A DNA stretch of 64,000 nucleotides from Pseudomonas putida (GCF_001976065.1 NZ_MNAH01000007.1:240679-304678), one strand, 5' to 3'. Positions 34,390 through 42,155 are shown, numbered from the stretch's first letter. Translations and numbers: made by a program. Notes: generated from the sequence alone by a model not told the origin.

Positions 34390-34980
34390 TTGAATAAAGC
34401 CCAATCGCTATCCATGCGCTACGACCCCCGCGAGCTCTCTGATGAGGAGTTGGTCGCGCGCTCGCATACCGAGCTGTTTCACGTGACGCGCGCCTATGAA
34501 GAACTGATGCGGCGTTACCAACGAACATTATTTAACGTCTGTGCAAGGTATCTCGGGAACGATCGCGACGCTGACGATGTCTGTCAGGAGGTCATGTTGA
34601 AGGTGCTGTACGGCCTGAAGAACTTCGAGGGAAAATCGAAGTTCAAGACATGGCTATATAGCATCACGTACAACGAGTGCATTACGCAGTATCGAAAGGA
34701 ACGGCGAAAGCGTCGCTTGATGGACGCATTGAGTCTTGACCCCCTCGAGGAAGCGTCCGAAGAAAAGGCGCCGAAACCCGAGGAGAAGGGTGGACTTGAT
34801 CGCTGGTTAGTGTATGTGAACCCGATTGACCGGGAAATTCTGGTGCTACGATTTGTCGCAGAGCTAGAGTTTCAGGAGATCGCAGACATCATGCACATGG
34901 GCTTGAGCGCAACAAAAATGCGGTACAAACGCGCTCTAGATAAATTGCGTGAGAAATTTGCAGGCATTGCTGAAACTTAG
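34390..34980 (+). CDS. sigX: ECF sigma factor SigX
   Basis: The 196-residue extracytoplasmic-function sigma factor has region 2 (RRYQRTLFNVCARYLGNDRDADDVCQEVMLKV, shown in parts: DADDVCQEVML and KTWLYSITYNECI) and region 4 (DREILVLRFVAELEFQEIADIM, ATKMRYKRALDKL). It drives oprF and fatty-acid/envelope genes in Pseudomonas. The start is TTG at 34390, which gives the known protein beginning (M)NKAQ. No anti-sigma gene follows; regulation is thought to involve the CmpX cluster upstream. Confidence 0.95.
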   Translation: MNKAQSLSMRYDPRELSDEELVARSHTELFHVTRAYEELMRRYQRTLFNVCARYLGNDRDADDVCQEVMLKVLYGLKNFEGKSKFKTWLYSITYNECITQYRKERRKRRLMDALSLDPLEEASEEKAPKPEEKGGLDRWLVYVNPIDREILVLRFVAELEFQEIADIMHMGLSATKMRYKRALDKLREKFAGIAET

Positions 34981-35087
34981 TTCGGCGCAAATATCTCTTA
35001 CGTGTAGGCAAGTTCTGATAGACTTGCCGCCGAGTTGTCCCCCGGTTTGCGGGACTGCTTCACAATCACCAGATGGGGATTTAACGG

Positions 35088-36119
35088 ATGAAACTGAAAA
35101 ACACCTTGGGCTTGGCCATTGGTTCTCTTATTGCCGCCACTTCCATCGGCGCTCTGGCACAGGGCCAAGGCGCAGTTGAAATCGAAGGCTACGCAAAGAA
35201 GCAGTATTTCGATAGCGACCGTAACTTCAAGAACGACGGCATCCTGCCGGGCGGTTCGATCGGTTACTTCCTGACTGACGACGTTGAACTGCGTCTGTCC
35301 TACGACGAAGTTCACAACGCCGTTACCGATGATGGCCAGAACGTGAAGGGCTCGAACGCAGCTCTGGACGGTCTGTACCACTTCAACAACCCAGGCGACA
35401 TGGTTCGTCCGTACCTCTCCGGTGGTTTCTCCCACCAGAGCATCGACCAGAACGGTTCGAACGGTCGTAACCACTCCACCTTCGCCAACGTTGGCGGCGG
35501 TGCCAAGTTGTACTTCACCGAGAACTTCTACGCCCGTGCTGGCGTTGAAGCTCAATACAACATCGACCAGGGCAACACCGAGTGGGCTCCTAGCGTCGGT
35601 ATCGGTGTGAACTTCGGTGGCGGCTCCAAACCAGCTCCTGCTCCAGTTCCAGCTCCAGAAGTCTGCTCCGACAGCGACAACGATGGCGTTTGCGACAACG
35701 TTGACAAGTGCCCGGACACCCCAGCCAACGTAACTGTTGACGCTGACGGCTGCCCAGCAGTTGCTGAAGTTGTTCGTGTTGAGCTGGACGTGAAGTTCGA
35801 CTTCGACAAGTCGGTAGTCAAGCCTAACAGCTACGGCGACATCAAGAACCTGGCTGACTTCATGAAGCAGTACCCATCCACCAGCACCACTGTTGAAGGT
35901 CACACTGACTCCGTCGGTCCTGACGCTTACAACCAGAAACTGTCCGAGCGTCGTGCAAACGCCGTTAAGCAGGTTCTGACCAACCAGTACGGTGTTGAAT
36001 CGTCCCGCGTTCAGTCTGTTGGCTACGGCGAATCCCGCCCAGTTGCCGACAACGCTACTGACGCTGGCCGTGCTGTAAACCGTCGCGTAGAAGCGCAGGT
36101 TGAAGCTCAAGCTAAGTAA
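35088..36119 (+). CDS. oprF: Major outer-membrane porin OprF (OmpA family)
   Basis: The 343-residue precursor has a signal peptide (MKLKNTLGLAIGSLIAATSIGALA), an eight-strand N-terminal barrel (YFLTDDVELRLSYDEV, and so on), and a Pro/Ala linker followed by a four-cysteine segment (EVCSDSDNDGVCDNVDKCPD). The C-terminal OmpA peptidoglycan-binding domain carries VEGHTDSVGPDAYNQKLSERRA. It links the outer membrane to peptidoglycan and acts as a slow porin. It lies 107 bp after sigX, whose product is known to transcribe it. Codon use is strongly biased (CTG, GTT, ACC), as expected for one of the most abundant proteins. Confidence 0.97.
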   Translation: MKLKNTLGLAIGSLIAATSIGALAQGQGAVEIEGYAKKQYFDSDRNFKNDGILPGGSIGYFLTDDVELRLSYDEVHNAVTDDGQNVKGSNAALDGLYHFNNPGDMVRPYLSGGFSHQSIDQNGSNGRNHSTFANVGGGAKLYFTENFYARAGVEAQYNIDQGNTEWAPSVGIGVNFGGGSKPAPAPVPAPEVCSDSDNDGVCDNVDKCPDTPANVTVDADGCPAVAEVVRVELDVKFDFDKSVVKPNSYGDIKNLADFMKQYPSTSTTVEGHTDSVGPDAYNQKLSERRANAVKQVLTNQYGVESSRVQSVGYGESRPVADNATDAGRAVNRRVEAQVEAQAK

Positions 36120-36136
36120 TTAGCTCGCAGCTACGA

Positions 36137-36164
36137 GAAAAGCCCGGCTTAGGCCGGGCTTTTC
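36137..36164 (+). terminator. oprF terminator
   Basis: AAAAGCCCGGC and GCCGGGCTTTT form a perfect stem around a short loop, 17 bp after the stop. The symmetry allows use by the convergent cobA transcript too. Confidence 0.88.
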
Positions 36165-36184
36165 TTTGCCTGCGATTTGAGGGT

Positions 36185-36949
36185 TTACGCAGGACCCGTG
36201 TAGGAACTGCCGCAGGCTGCGATCTTTTGATCTTCTCGCCAGCTGCCCGCCGCCACCGCACCGATCACCAGAATGGCCGGGCTTTTCAGCTCAAAGGCGT
36301 AGGCATCTTCCTCCATGGCTGTCAGATCGCTCCTACATTCGCGCTGTTGCGGCATTGAAGCGTTTTCGATCATCGCCACCGGCGTGCCCGCGGCCATCCC
36401 GCCCGCCAACAGCTGCTCGCGGATTTCGCTGAGTTTGGCCACGCCCATGTAGATCACCAGGGTCGTACCGCCCTGGGCCAAAGCCTGCCAATTCAGGCTG
36501 CTGCCGTCCTGGGTATGGGCGGTGACCAGTGTCACGCCACGCGCTACACCGCGCAGGGTCAGCGGGATATCGCATTGCGTGGCACCCGCGAGCCCGGCAG
36601 TGATGCCATTGACCAGCTCCACTTCGACCCCGCGCTCACGCAGCCACTGCGCCTCTTCGCCACCACGCCCGAAAATGCACGGATCACCCCCTTTGAGCCG
36701 CACCACGCATTTGCCCTGGCGGGCGTAACGCAGCATCAGGCGATGGATGAACGCTTGGGGCGTGGAGCGGCAACCGCCGCGTTTGCCCACCGCTACGATC
36801 CGTGCATCCGGGCAGTGTTCGAGTATCACGCCATTGACCAGGTCATCGATCAGCACCACATCCGCTTCCTTCAATGCGCGCACGGCCTTGAGGGTCAGCA
36901 ATTCAGGGTCACCAGGACCCGCACCCACCAGCCAGACTTTTGCGTTCAT
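36185..36949 (-). CDS. cobA: Uroporphyrinogen-III C-methyltransferase
   Basis: The 254-residue SAM-dependent enzyme makes precorrin-2 for siroheme (needed by nitrite and sulfite reductases) and cobalamin. Motifs are KVWLVGAGPGDPELLTLKA, VVRLKGGDPCIFGRGGEEA and GITAGLAGATQCDIPLT. It lacks the N-terminal CysG dehydrogenase/ferrochelatase domain. The last 12 or so residues (KIAACGSSYTG...) are encoded by a dispersed repeat at 36200-36234. The ATG at 36949 gives the usual N-terminus. It is the last gene of the nitrate-control operon. Confidence 0.93.
   Translation of the reverse strand: MNAKVWLVGAGPGDPELLTLKAVRALKEADVVLIDDLVNGVILEHCPDARIVAVGKRGGCRSTPQAFIHRLMLRYARQGKCVVRLKGGDPCIFGRGGEEAQWLRERGVEVELVNGITAGLAGATQCDIPLTLRGVARGVTLVTAHTQDGSSLNWQALAQGGTTLVIYMGVAKLSEIREQLLAGGMAAGTPVAMIENASMPQQRECRSDLTAMEEDAYAFELKSPAILVIGAVAAGSWREDQKIAACGSSYTGPA
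36200..36234. repeat. Dispersed Pseudomonas repeat at the 3' end of cobA
   Basis: The segment beginning GTAGGAACTGCCGCAGGCTG and ending GATCTTTTGATCTT is of a kind I recognise as a common intergenic repeat of fluorescent pseudomonads. Here it lies inside coding sequence. Only one copy is seen in this window. Confidence 0.55.
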
Positions 36950-37000
36950 GGTGTTTTTCCTCACGAGATGACGGTGATAGGTTTTAAGAACAAAACAGGC

Positions 37001-38671
37001 TCAGCCATGGAACACCAGGAACAGCAACGCCAGGTTGGCCACCAGCGACAACAGGGCCAACGTGCGCCATACCTTCAGCGGTTCGCGTTCCAGTAGAGGC
37101 CTGGGCCTTACGCTTAAACTGTGTCGCTCCCCCTGCTCCAGCAGCCGCAACCATTCCTCTGCCGTTTCAAAGCGCTGGGCCGGGTCCGGGGCAACTGCGC
37201 GTTCCAGGCTTTGCGCCAGCCATTCCGGCAGGTCGGGGCGGTAGCGACTGGCACTGACCGGTACGCCGAACCGGGGGCGCTGAAAGGCTTCTATTTCACC
37301 GTAGGGATACTGCCCTGTGAGCAGAAAGTACAAAGTCACCCCAACCGCATACAGGTCTTGTTGCGGGGTCGGTGCGTCGCCGCGGAAGGCTTCCGGGGCG
37401 ATGTAACTGGGAGTCCCGGGCAACACGCTGGGTTGATCTTCAGACAGGCCGGGGCAGTAGGCGAGGCCGAAATCCAGCAGGCGCAACTCGCCGTCGTCCC
37501 CTGACAGCAGGTTCTGCGGCTTGATATCGCGATGCAGGATCTGCCGTCGATGCAGCATGCCGACGGCCCGCAGCAGGCGTTCAGCGATGTCCTGCCATTG
37601 GGCCAGGGGCAGGGGGCCGATCTGTTCTTGCAGTTGCGCCAGGGTCGAGCCCGGATATTCACGCATCACGTAGTACAGATGTTGACGCTGGCTGGCCGCA
37701 TGCACTTCAGGGAAGTGCCGCCCGGCCACGCGTTTGAGGAACCACTCTTCGGACAGCAATGCCTGCCCGGCCTGGTGATCGTCGTGCAAGTGCGCGGGCA
37801 GGGTTTTCAGCAGCCAGGGTTGCTGTTGGCTGTCGCGTACCCGGTAGAGCAAGGATTGCTGGCTCTGGCTGAGAATCCCTTCAATCTGCCAGCCTTCGAA
37901 AACCTGGCCCGGTTTCAGTGCCGGAGGCAGGGGCCATTGCTGCAGGTGAATCAAAGCATCGCCGATACTCGCTTCACCCAAGGCATCGACCCGCACCAGC
38001 AGTGCGCTGGCGTTATCCTGGCTGCCCGCCAGGTGCGCGGCGTTGACCAGGGTCTGCGCGGCGCTGTCGAGGTCCGGTTGATCGCGCAGGATCGCCGCAA
38101 TGGCGGTGTCGCCCAGAACCGCCCAGACACCGTCGCTGAGCAGCACGAAGCTTTCATCAATGCGCAATTCACCATCGAGAAAATCCAGCACCAGGTGCTG
38201 ATCCAGTCCCAGTGCACGCTTGAGGACATGCTGCATGCCCGGTTGGTCCCAGACGTGATCCTCGCTGACCCGTTGCAACTGTTCGGCGTGCCAGCGGTAC
38301 ACCCGGCAATCGCCGACATGGGCCAGGGTAAAGCGCCGGCCGCGCAGGACCAGGGCGCTGACGGTGGTCAGCAACGGCTGACCTGCACCGTTGGCCTGCA
38401 GCCAGCGGTTCTGCGCCAGCAGCAAGCGATCCAGGGCCTGGGCGACCCCCCAGGTTTCCGGAGTGGCGTAGTAGTCCAGCGCCAAAGCCTGCAAGGTCGA
38501 GCGAGCCGCCAGGCCACCGTCGGCGCACTGGCTGACGCCGTCGGCGATGGCGAACAGGTAGCCCTTGCTGGCCGCCAGCGCCGGGGCCGGCGTGACGAGT
38601 CGCAAGGCATCCTGATTCTCGTCGCGCGGACCGATGGCGCTGGCTTGGGCGAAACTCAGTTGCAGGCTCAT
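37001..38671 (-). CDS. Bifunctional PP2C phosphatase / Ser-Thr protein kinase, membrane-anchored
   Basis: The 556-residue fusion has a PP2C-type phosphatase in residues 1-240 (GPRDENQDAL, FAIADGVSQCADGG, LAHVGDCRVYRW, LLSDGVWAVLGD, GSQDNASALLVRV). A kinase follows in about 260-520, with HRDIKPQNLL catalytic loop, DFGLAY metal motif and TPSYIAPEAFRGD activation segment. The C-terminus is one membrane helix (TLALLSLVANLALLFLVF). Both active sites look intact. It starts seven bases after the nitrate-transporter stop, so it shares that operon. Its targets are unknown; regulation of nitrate uptake is an inference from position. Confidence 0.9.
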   Translation of the reverse strand: MSLQLSFAQASAIGPRDENQDALRLVTPAPALAASKGYLFAIADGVSQCADGGLAARSTLQALALDYYATPETWGVAQALDRLLLAQNRWLQANGAGQPLLTTVSALVLRGRRFTLAHVGDCRVYRWHAEQLQRVSEDHVWDQPGMQHVLKRALGLDQHLVLDFLDGELRIDESFVLLSDGVWAVLGDTAIAAILRDQPDLDSAAQTLVNAAHLAGSQDNASALLVRVDALGEASIGDALIHLQQWPLPPALKPGQVFEGWQIEGILSQSQQSLLYRVRDSQQQPWLLKTLPAHLHDDHQAGQALLSEEWFLKRVAGRHFPEVHAASQRQHLYYVMREYPGSTLAQLQEQIGPLPLAQWQDIAERLLRAVGMLHRRQILHRDIKPQNLLSGDDGELRLLDFGLAYCPGLSEDQPSVLPGTPSYIAPEAFRGDAPTPQQDLYAVGVTLYFLLTGQYPYGEIEAFQRPRFGVPVSASRYRPDLPEWLAQSLERAVAPDPAQRFETAEEWLRLLEQGERHSLSVRPRPLLEREPLKVWRTLALLSLVANLALLFLVFHG

Positions 38672-38678
38672 GGCGGTG

Positions 38679-39890
38679 TCAGACCCGTGCAGCCGTTACG
38701 GCAGCCGAACCCCAGGTGGTCCTCCAGCGGCGTTTTACGCCATGCAGGCCGAACCAGGCGAGAACGCCCAGGCTGGCGAACAACCACAAAGCCATCTGGT
38801 AGCTGCCGGTGCTCTGCTTGATCGCGCCCATGCCGGCTGCCAAGGCAAATCCACCGATGCCGCCAGCCATGCCGATCAGCCCGGTCATGACGCCGATCTC
38901 ACGACGGAAACGCTGTGGCACCAACTGGAACACTGCACCGTTACCTGCACCCAAACCAAGCATCGTGCACACGAACAGGGCCAGCGCGGCGTAGGAACTC
39001 GGCAAGTTGAAACCGACGGCAGCGATGCAGATGGCCGCCACGGTGTACATCGCCAGCAGGGTGCGAATGCCGCCGAAGCGATCGGCCAGGGCGCCGCCCA
39101 ACGGACGCATCAGGCTGCCGCCGAACACACAGGCTGCCGTGTAGTAACCGGCGGTGACCGGGCTCAGGCCATACTGGTCGTTGAAGTAACCGGGCAGGGC
39201 GCTGGCCAGGCCGATGAAACCACCGAAGGTCACGCTGTAGAAAAACATGAACCACCAGCTGTCGCGGTCGCCCAAGGCCTTGAAGTAGTCGGCCATCGAC
39301 TTGGCTTTCGGCCGCTCAGGCGCGTTTTTCGCCAGCCAGGCGAAGACGATCAGCGTCAGGATCAACGGGATCAGCGCGAAGCCGAACACGTTGCTCCAGC
39401 CAAAGGCGCCTGCCAGGACCGGTGCAATCAGCGCCGCCAGTACGGTGCCGGAATTACCGGCCCCGGCGATGCCCATGGCCTTGCCTTGATGCTGTGGCGG
39501 ATACCACTGCGATGCCAAGGGCAGGGCGACAGCGAAGGACGCGCCGGCCATGCCGAGGAACAGCCCCAACAGCAAGGCTTGTTCGTAGCTGTGGATGCCG
39601 AGTTTCCAGGCACCGAACAGCGCGCAGATGACGATCACCTGACCGATCAGGCCGGCGGTCTTGGGTGACAGGCGATCAGCCAGCATTCCCATCACAAAGC
39701 GCAGTACTGCCCCGGCCAGAATTGGCGTGGCCACCACCAGCCCGCGTTGCTGGGTGGTCAGGTGCAGGTCGCCCGCAATCTGCACGGCCAGCGGGCCAAG
39801 CAGGTACCACACCATGAAGCTCAGGTCGAAATAGAGGAAGGCTGCGAACAGTGTCGGGGTATGGCCGGATTTCCAGAAGCTTGAATTCAT
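38679..39890 (-). CDS. Nitrate/nitrite transporter, MFS family (NarK/NasA type)
   Basis: The 403-residue protein has about twelve membrane helices. NNP-family signatures are visible: FDLSFMVWYLLGPLAVQIAGDL, the first GAVLRFVMGMLADRL, the GNSGTVLAALIAPVLAG nitrate-signature glycine stretch, and GGSLMRPLGGALADRFGG. It imports nitrate or nitrite for assimilation. The ATG at 39890 has GAGGTG upstream; the frame continues to 40109 but that is the untranslated leader. A 130-base leader with two ANTAR-type hairpins and a terminator precedes it, under a sigma54-type promoter. It heads an operon with the phosphatase/kinase and cobA. Confidence 0.9.
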   Translation of the reverse strand: MNSSFWKSGHTPTLFAAFLYFDLSFMVWYLLGPLAVQIAGDLHLTTQQRGLVVATPILAGAVLRFVMGMLADRLSPKTAGLIGQVIVICALFGAWKLGIHSYEQALLLGLFLGMAGASFAVALPLASQWYPPQHQGKAMGIAGAGNSGTVLAALIAPVLAGAFGWSNVFGFALIPLILTLIVFAWLAKNAPERPKAKSMADYFKALGDRDSWWFMFFYSVTFGGFIGLASALPGYFNDQYGLSPVTAGYYTAACVFGGSLMRPLGGALADRFGGIRTLLAMYTVAAICIAAVGFNLPSSYAALALFVCTMLGLGAGNGAVFQLVPQRFRREIGVMTGLIGMAGGIGGFALAAGMGAIKQSTGSYQMALWLFASLGVLAWFGLHGVKRRWRTTWGSAAVTAARV

Positions 39891-39932
39891 CGCGCACCTC
39901 AGGTGGTAGGAGTCTCGAACGGGGGCCAAAAC

Positions 39933-39983
39933 AAAAAAAACGCCGCCACCTGATTCGCCAAGGGGCAAATGAGGTGAGCGACG
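39933..39983 (-). terminator. Conditional terminator in the leader of the nitrate transporter operon
   Basis: On the minus strand CGTCGCTCACCTCATTTGCC pairs with GGCGAATCAGGTGGCGGCG, with a few mismatches, to give a stem of about 18 bp with loop near CCTT, followed by eight T residues. It lies 43 bp before the transporter ATG. Its 5' arm overlaps the second ANTAR hairpin, so the two structures exclude each other. Confidence 0.85.
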
Positions 39984-40019
39984 TCTTTGTCGTAGGTGGG
40001 GCAACCGCCGTTGGTTACC
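39979..40019 (-). promoter_or_regulatory. Two-hairpin ANTAR (NasT) binding leader of the transporter operon
   Basis: On the minus strand hairpin P1 (40000-40019) is GGTAACC-AACGGC-GGTTGCC and hairpin P2 (39979-39992) is CGAC-AAAGAC-GTCG. Both loops are hexanucleotides with A at position 1 and G at position 4, the known signature of ANTAR-recognised RNA. P2 shares its 3' half with the terminator 5' arm. The ANTAR protein NasT is encoded just upstream. Confidence 0.85.
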
Positions 40020-40033
40020 TGTAGGGATTACTA

Positions 40034-40050
40034 AGCCAGATCTGTGCCAA
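40034..40050 (-). promoter_or_regulatory. Sigma54-type promoter of the transporter operon
   Basis: Minus strand TTGGCACAGATCTGGCT matches the consensus TTGGCACG-N4-TTGCT except at two positions. The -24 GG and -12 GC are correctly spaced. Transcription would begin near 40022, just before hairpin P1, so nitrogen control by NtrC is expected. Confidence 0.75.
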
Positions 40051-40072
40051 CAGTTGAGACCGAGTTGCGGCC

Positions 40073-40136
40073 ATTCGCGAGCAGGCTCGCTCCCACAGGG
40101 GAATGCCATTCATGTGGGAGCGAGCCTGCTCGCGAA
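40073..40136. repeat. REPIN between nasT and the transporter promoter
   Basis: TTCGCGAGCAGGCTCGCTCC and GGAGCGAGCCTGCTCGCGAA are inverted around a loop of about 22 bp. It lies between the nasT stop and the sigma54 promoter. Confidence 0.88.
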
Positions 40137-40161
40137 AAGGCCTTCAAAGGCACCACGAAAC

Positions 40162-40737
40162 TCACCCAAGCAATTCGCTCATGGCAATGATCTGCTCCGC
40201 CACCTGGATCAGCTTCTGCTGGCGGCTCATCGCCTGGCGACGCATGAGGGTGTAGGCCTCTTCTTCGTTGCAGTCCTTCATCTTCATCAGCAGCCCCTTG
40301 GCCAGTTCGATGCGCTTGCGCTCGGCCAGTTGCTGGTCGCGGGCGTGCAGTTGGGCGCGCAAGGCCTGGTCGCTTTCGAAGCGCGCCATGGCCACGTCAA
40401 GAATGGGTTGCAGGCGTTGCGCGTGGATGCCTTCGACGATGTAGGCGCTGACCCCGGACTTGATCGCCTGGCGCATCACATCGGGATCGTGTTCGTCGGT
40501 AAACATCACGATCGGCCGTGGCTGGTCGCGGCTGACCAGTACCACTTGCTCCATGACATCTCGGCTCGGTGACTCGGTATCGATCAGGATCACGTCCGGG
40601 CGCACCGTTTCGACGCGTTCGGGCAAGTCGATGGTCAGCCCGGATTCGTCGATGACCTCGAAACCGGCCTCGGTGAGGGCAGCCTTCAAGCGTCCGACTT
40701 TTTTTGCAGTGTCGTTGATCAGCAGGATACGCAGCAT
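40162..40737 (-). CDS. nasT: NasT, ANTAR-domain response regulator and antiterminator
   Basis: The 191-residue protein has an N-terminal receiver-like domain (MLRILLINDTAKKVGRLKAAL; DVILIDTESPSRDVMEQV) and a C-terminal ANTAR RNA-binding domain (LAKGLLMKMKDCNEEEAYTLMRRQAM). In Pseudomonas and Azotobacter NasT promotes read-through of leader terminators in nitrate-assimilation operons, and NasS holds it inactive when nitrate is absent. AGGAG precedes the ATG. It follows nasS by 15 bp. Its predicted RNA targets lie both before its own operon and before the transporter operon. Confidence 0.95.
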   Translation of the reverse strand: MLRILLINDTAKKVGRLKAALTEAGFEVIDESGLTIDLPERVETVRPDVILIDTESPSRDVMEQVVLVSRDQPRPIVMFTDEHDPDVMRQAIKSGVSAYIVEGIHAQRLQPILDVAMARFESDQALRAQLHARDQQLAERKRIELAKGLLMKMKDCNEEEAYTLMRRQAMSRQQKLIQVAEQIIAMSELLG

Positions 40738-40752
40738 GTTCGCAGTCTCCTG

Positions 40753-41964
40753 TCAGCGGCTGGCGAGAAGTGGCGAGCTGTCGTTCAAGGCGTGCAGCTT
40801 GAAGCTGCGCGCATAACCGGCCGGGTCCAAACCGTCCCAGACCTTGCCGTCAATCAACTGGCTGCTGCGCATCTCATTGCGTGGGGCGGCGACACCGACG
40901 GCGCTGGCGGCTTCACGGTATAAGTCTAGTTGTTGCACCTGGCGGGCTACGGCAAGGTAATCGGGGTCGTCGCGCAGCAGGCCCCAGCGACGAAACTGGG
41001 TCATGAACCACATGCCATCGGACAGGTAGGGCAGGTTGATCGCGCCCTCTCCATGGAAGCGCAGCGCGTGCGCATCTTGCCATTGGTTGCCCAGGCCGTC
41101 GTCGTAGTTACCCAGCAGCCTCGGTTCAATGCACGCCAGCGGCGCATCGAGGTACTGCGGCGCGCTGAGCAATTGCGCGGTACTGCGGCGATTCTCGGTG
41201 CTGTCGTCAATGAAGCGGCTGGCTTCGAGGATGGCCATCACCAGCGCCCGGGCGGTGTTGGGGTATTGCTCGACGAAGGCGCGCGTACAGCCGAGGACTT
41301 TTTCCGGGTGATCGGGCCAGATGGACTGGGACGTGGCCATCGTAAACCCGAGGTTCTGCTTCACCGCACTGTCCGCCCAGGGCTCGCCGACGCAGAAGCC
41401 GTCGATGCGCCCGGCTTGCAGGTGCGCGACCATTTGCGGTGGCGGCACCACCACGCTGTCGACGTCGTGCAACGGATGAATGCCCTGGCTGGCCAGCCAG
41501 TAATAAAGCCACATGGCATGGGTGCCGGTCGGAAAGGTCTGGGCGAAGGTCAGTTTTGGGCGACTTTGGTGCACGTGACGGTCCAGTGCTTCAGGACTGG
41601 TCACGCCAGCGGCCTGCAAGCCGTGGGAGAGATTGATGCTCTGGCCGTTCTGGTTCAGGCCCATGAGCACCGCCATAGGGGTGGAGGCCACGCCGCCAAT
41701 GCCCAGGTGTACCGCATAGATCAGGCCGTAGAGGCTGTGGGCGGCATCGAGTTCACCGCTGACCAGTTTGTCCCGCAGGTTGGCCCAGGACGATTGGCGC
41801 TTGAGGTTCAAGGTCAGTCCGTAGGGCTGGGCGAAGCCCTGGGTGGCGGCGACCACGACCGAAGCGCAGTCGCTCAGGGCCATGAAGCCGAGGTTGATTT
41901 CGGTCTTTTCCGGGGCATCGCTGCCATTGACCCAGGCCAGGGGGCCGGTTGAGGGTTCGTTCAT
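40753..41964 (-). CDS. nasS: NasS, cytosolic nitrate/nitrite sensor
   Basis: The 403-residue protein belongs to the CmpA/NrtA periplasmic-binding family: INLGFMALSDCASVVVAATQGF, LDAAHSLYGLIYAVHLGI, THAMWLYYWLASQGI and IDGFCVGEPWADSAV. It has no signal peptide, as expected for the cytosolic sensor NasS that binds nitrate or nitrite and releases NasT. The ATG at 41964 has GGAAGG upstream; the longer frame to 42045 is leader sequence. It heads the nasST operon, with a leader terminator and ANTAR-type hairpins upstream. Confidence 0.93.
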   Translation of the reverse strand: MNEPSTGPLAWVNGSDAPEKTEINLGFMALSDCASVVVAATQGFAQPYGLTLNLKRQSSWANLRDKLVSGELDAAHSLYGLIYAVHLGIGGVASTPMAVLMGLNQNGQSINLSHGLQAAGVTSPEALDRHVHQSRPKLTFAQTFPTGTHAMWLYYWLASQGIHPLHDVDSVVVPPPQMVAHLQAGRIDGFCVGEPWADSAVKQNLGFTMATSQSIWPDHPEKVLGCTRAFVEQYPNTARALVMAILEASRFIDDSTENRRSTAQLLSAPQYLDAPLACIEPRLLGNYDDGLGNQWQDAHALRFHGEGAINLPYLSDGMWFMTQFRRWGLLRDDPDYLAVARQVQQLDLYREAASAVGVAAPRNEMRSSQLIDGKVWDGLDPAGYARSFKLHALNDSSPLLASR

Positions 41965-41980
41965 CGATTTCGCACCTTCC

Positions 41981-42030
41981 AAAAAAAAACGTCGTCCCGG
42001 ATCCCTTATGAGCAGGGCCGGCTGACGACG
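41981..42030 (-). terminator. Conditional terminator in the leader of nasST
   Basis: On the minus strand CGTCGTC pairs with GACGACG, and inside them CCGG with CCGG and CCCT with AGGG, closing on a GCTCATA loop. Nine T residues follow, directly before the nasS ribosome site. The 5' arm overlaps ANTAR hairpin P2. Confidence 0.85.
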
Positions 42031-42068
42031 CCATTGTCCTGACACGCATTCCGCCGTTGGCCTGCGTG
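42027..42068 (-). promoter_or_regulatory. Two-hairpin ANTAR (NasT) binding leader of nasST
   Basis: On the minus strand hairpin P1 (42043-42068) has outer stem CACGCA/TGCGTG, a GG/AA internal mismatch, and CC-AACGGC-GG closing the loop. Hairpin P2 (42027-42038) is GAC-AATGGC-GTC. Both hexaloops have A1 and G4; the P1 loop AACGGC is identical to that of the transporter leader. The P2 stem is short. Confidence 0.75.
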
Positions 42069-42084
42069 CTGATGCCTGTGCTGG

Positions 42085-42101
42085 TGCAAGGCATATGCCA
42101 G
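42085..42101 (-). promoter_or_regulatory. Sigma54-type promoter of nasST
   Basis: Minus strand CTGGCATATGCCTTGCA fits the sigma54 pattern TGGCA-N6/7-TTGCA with GG and GC twelve bases apart. Transcription would begin near 42073, a few bases before ANTAR hairpin P1. Confidence 0.7.
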
Positions 42102-42149
42102 CGCCCGCTGATTTTGTCGCGCGCCTCGCTTGCGACCCCGATGCGCGGG

Positions 42150-42155
42150 TATAAT
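42150..42155 (+). promoter_or_regulatory. Consensus -10 element of pyrD
   Basis: A perfect TATAAT lies 40 bp before the pyrD ATG. The best -35 candidate (TTGCGA at 42130) is 14 bp upstream, shorter than ideal, so the -35 is uncertain. Confidence 0.55.

Noticed and set aside
36185..40737. Deletion of nitrate and nitrite reductase genes between cobA and the kinase
   Set aside because: In P. aeruginosa these genes are, as I recall, placed here. Other pseudomonads such as P. putida keep them at a separate locus, so their absence from this spot does not show loss.
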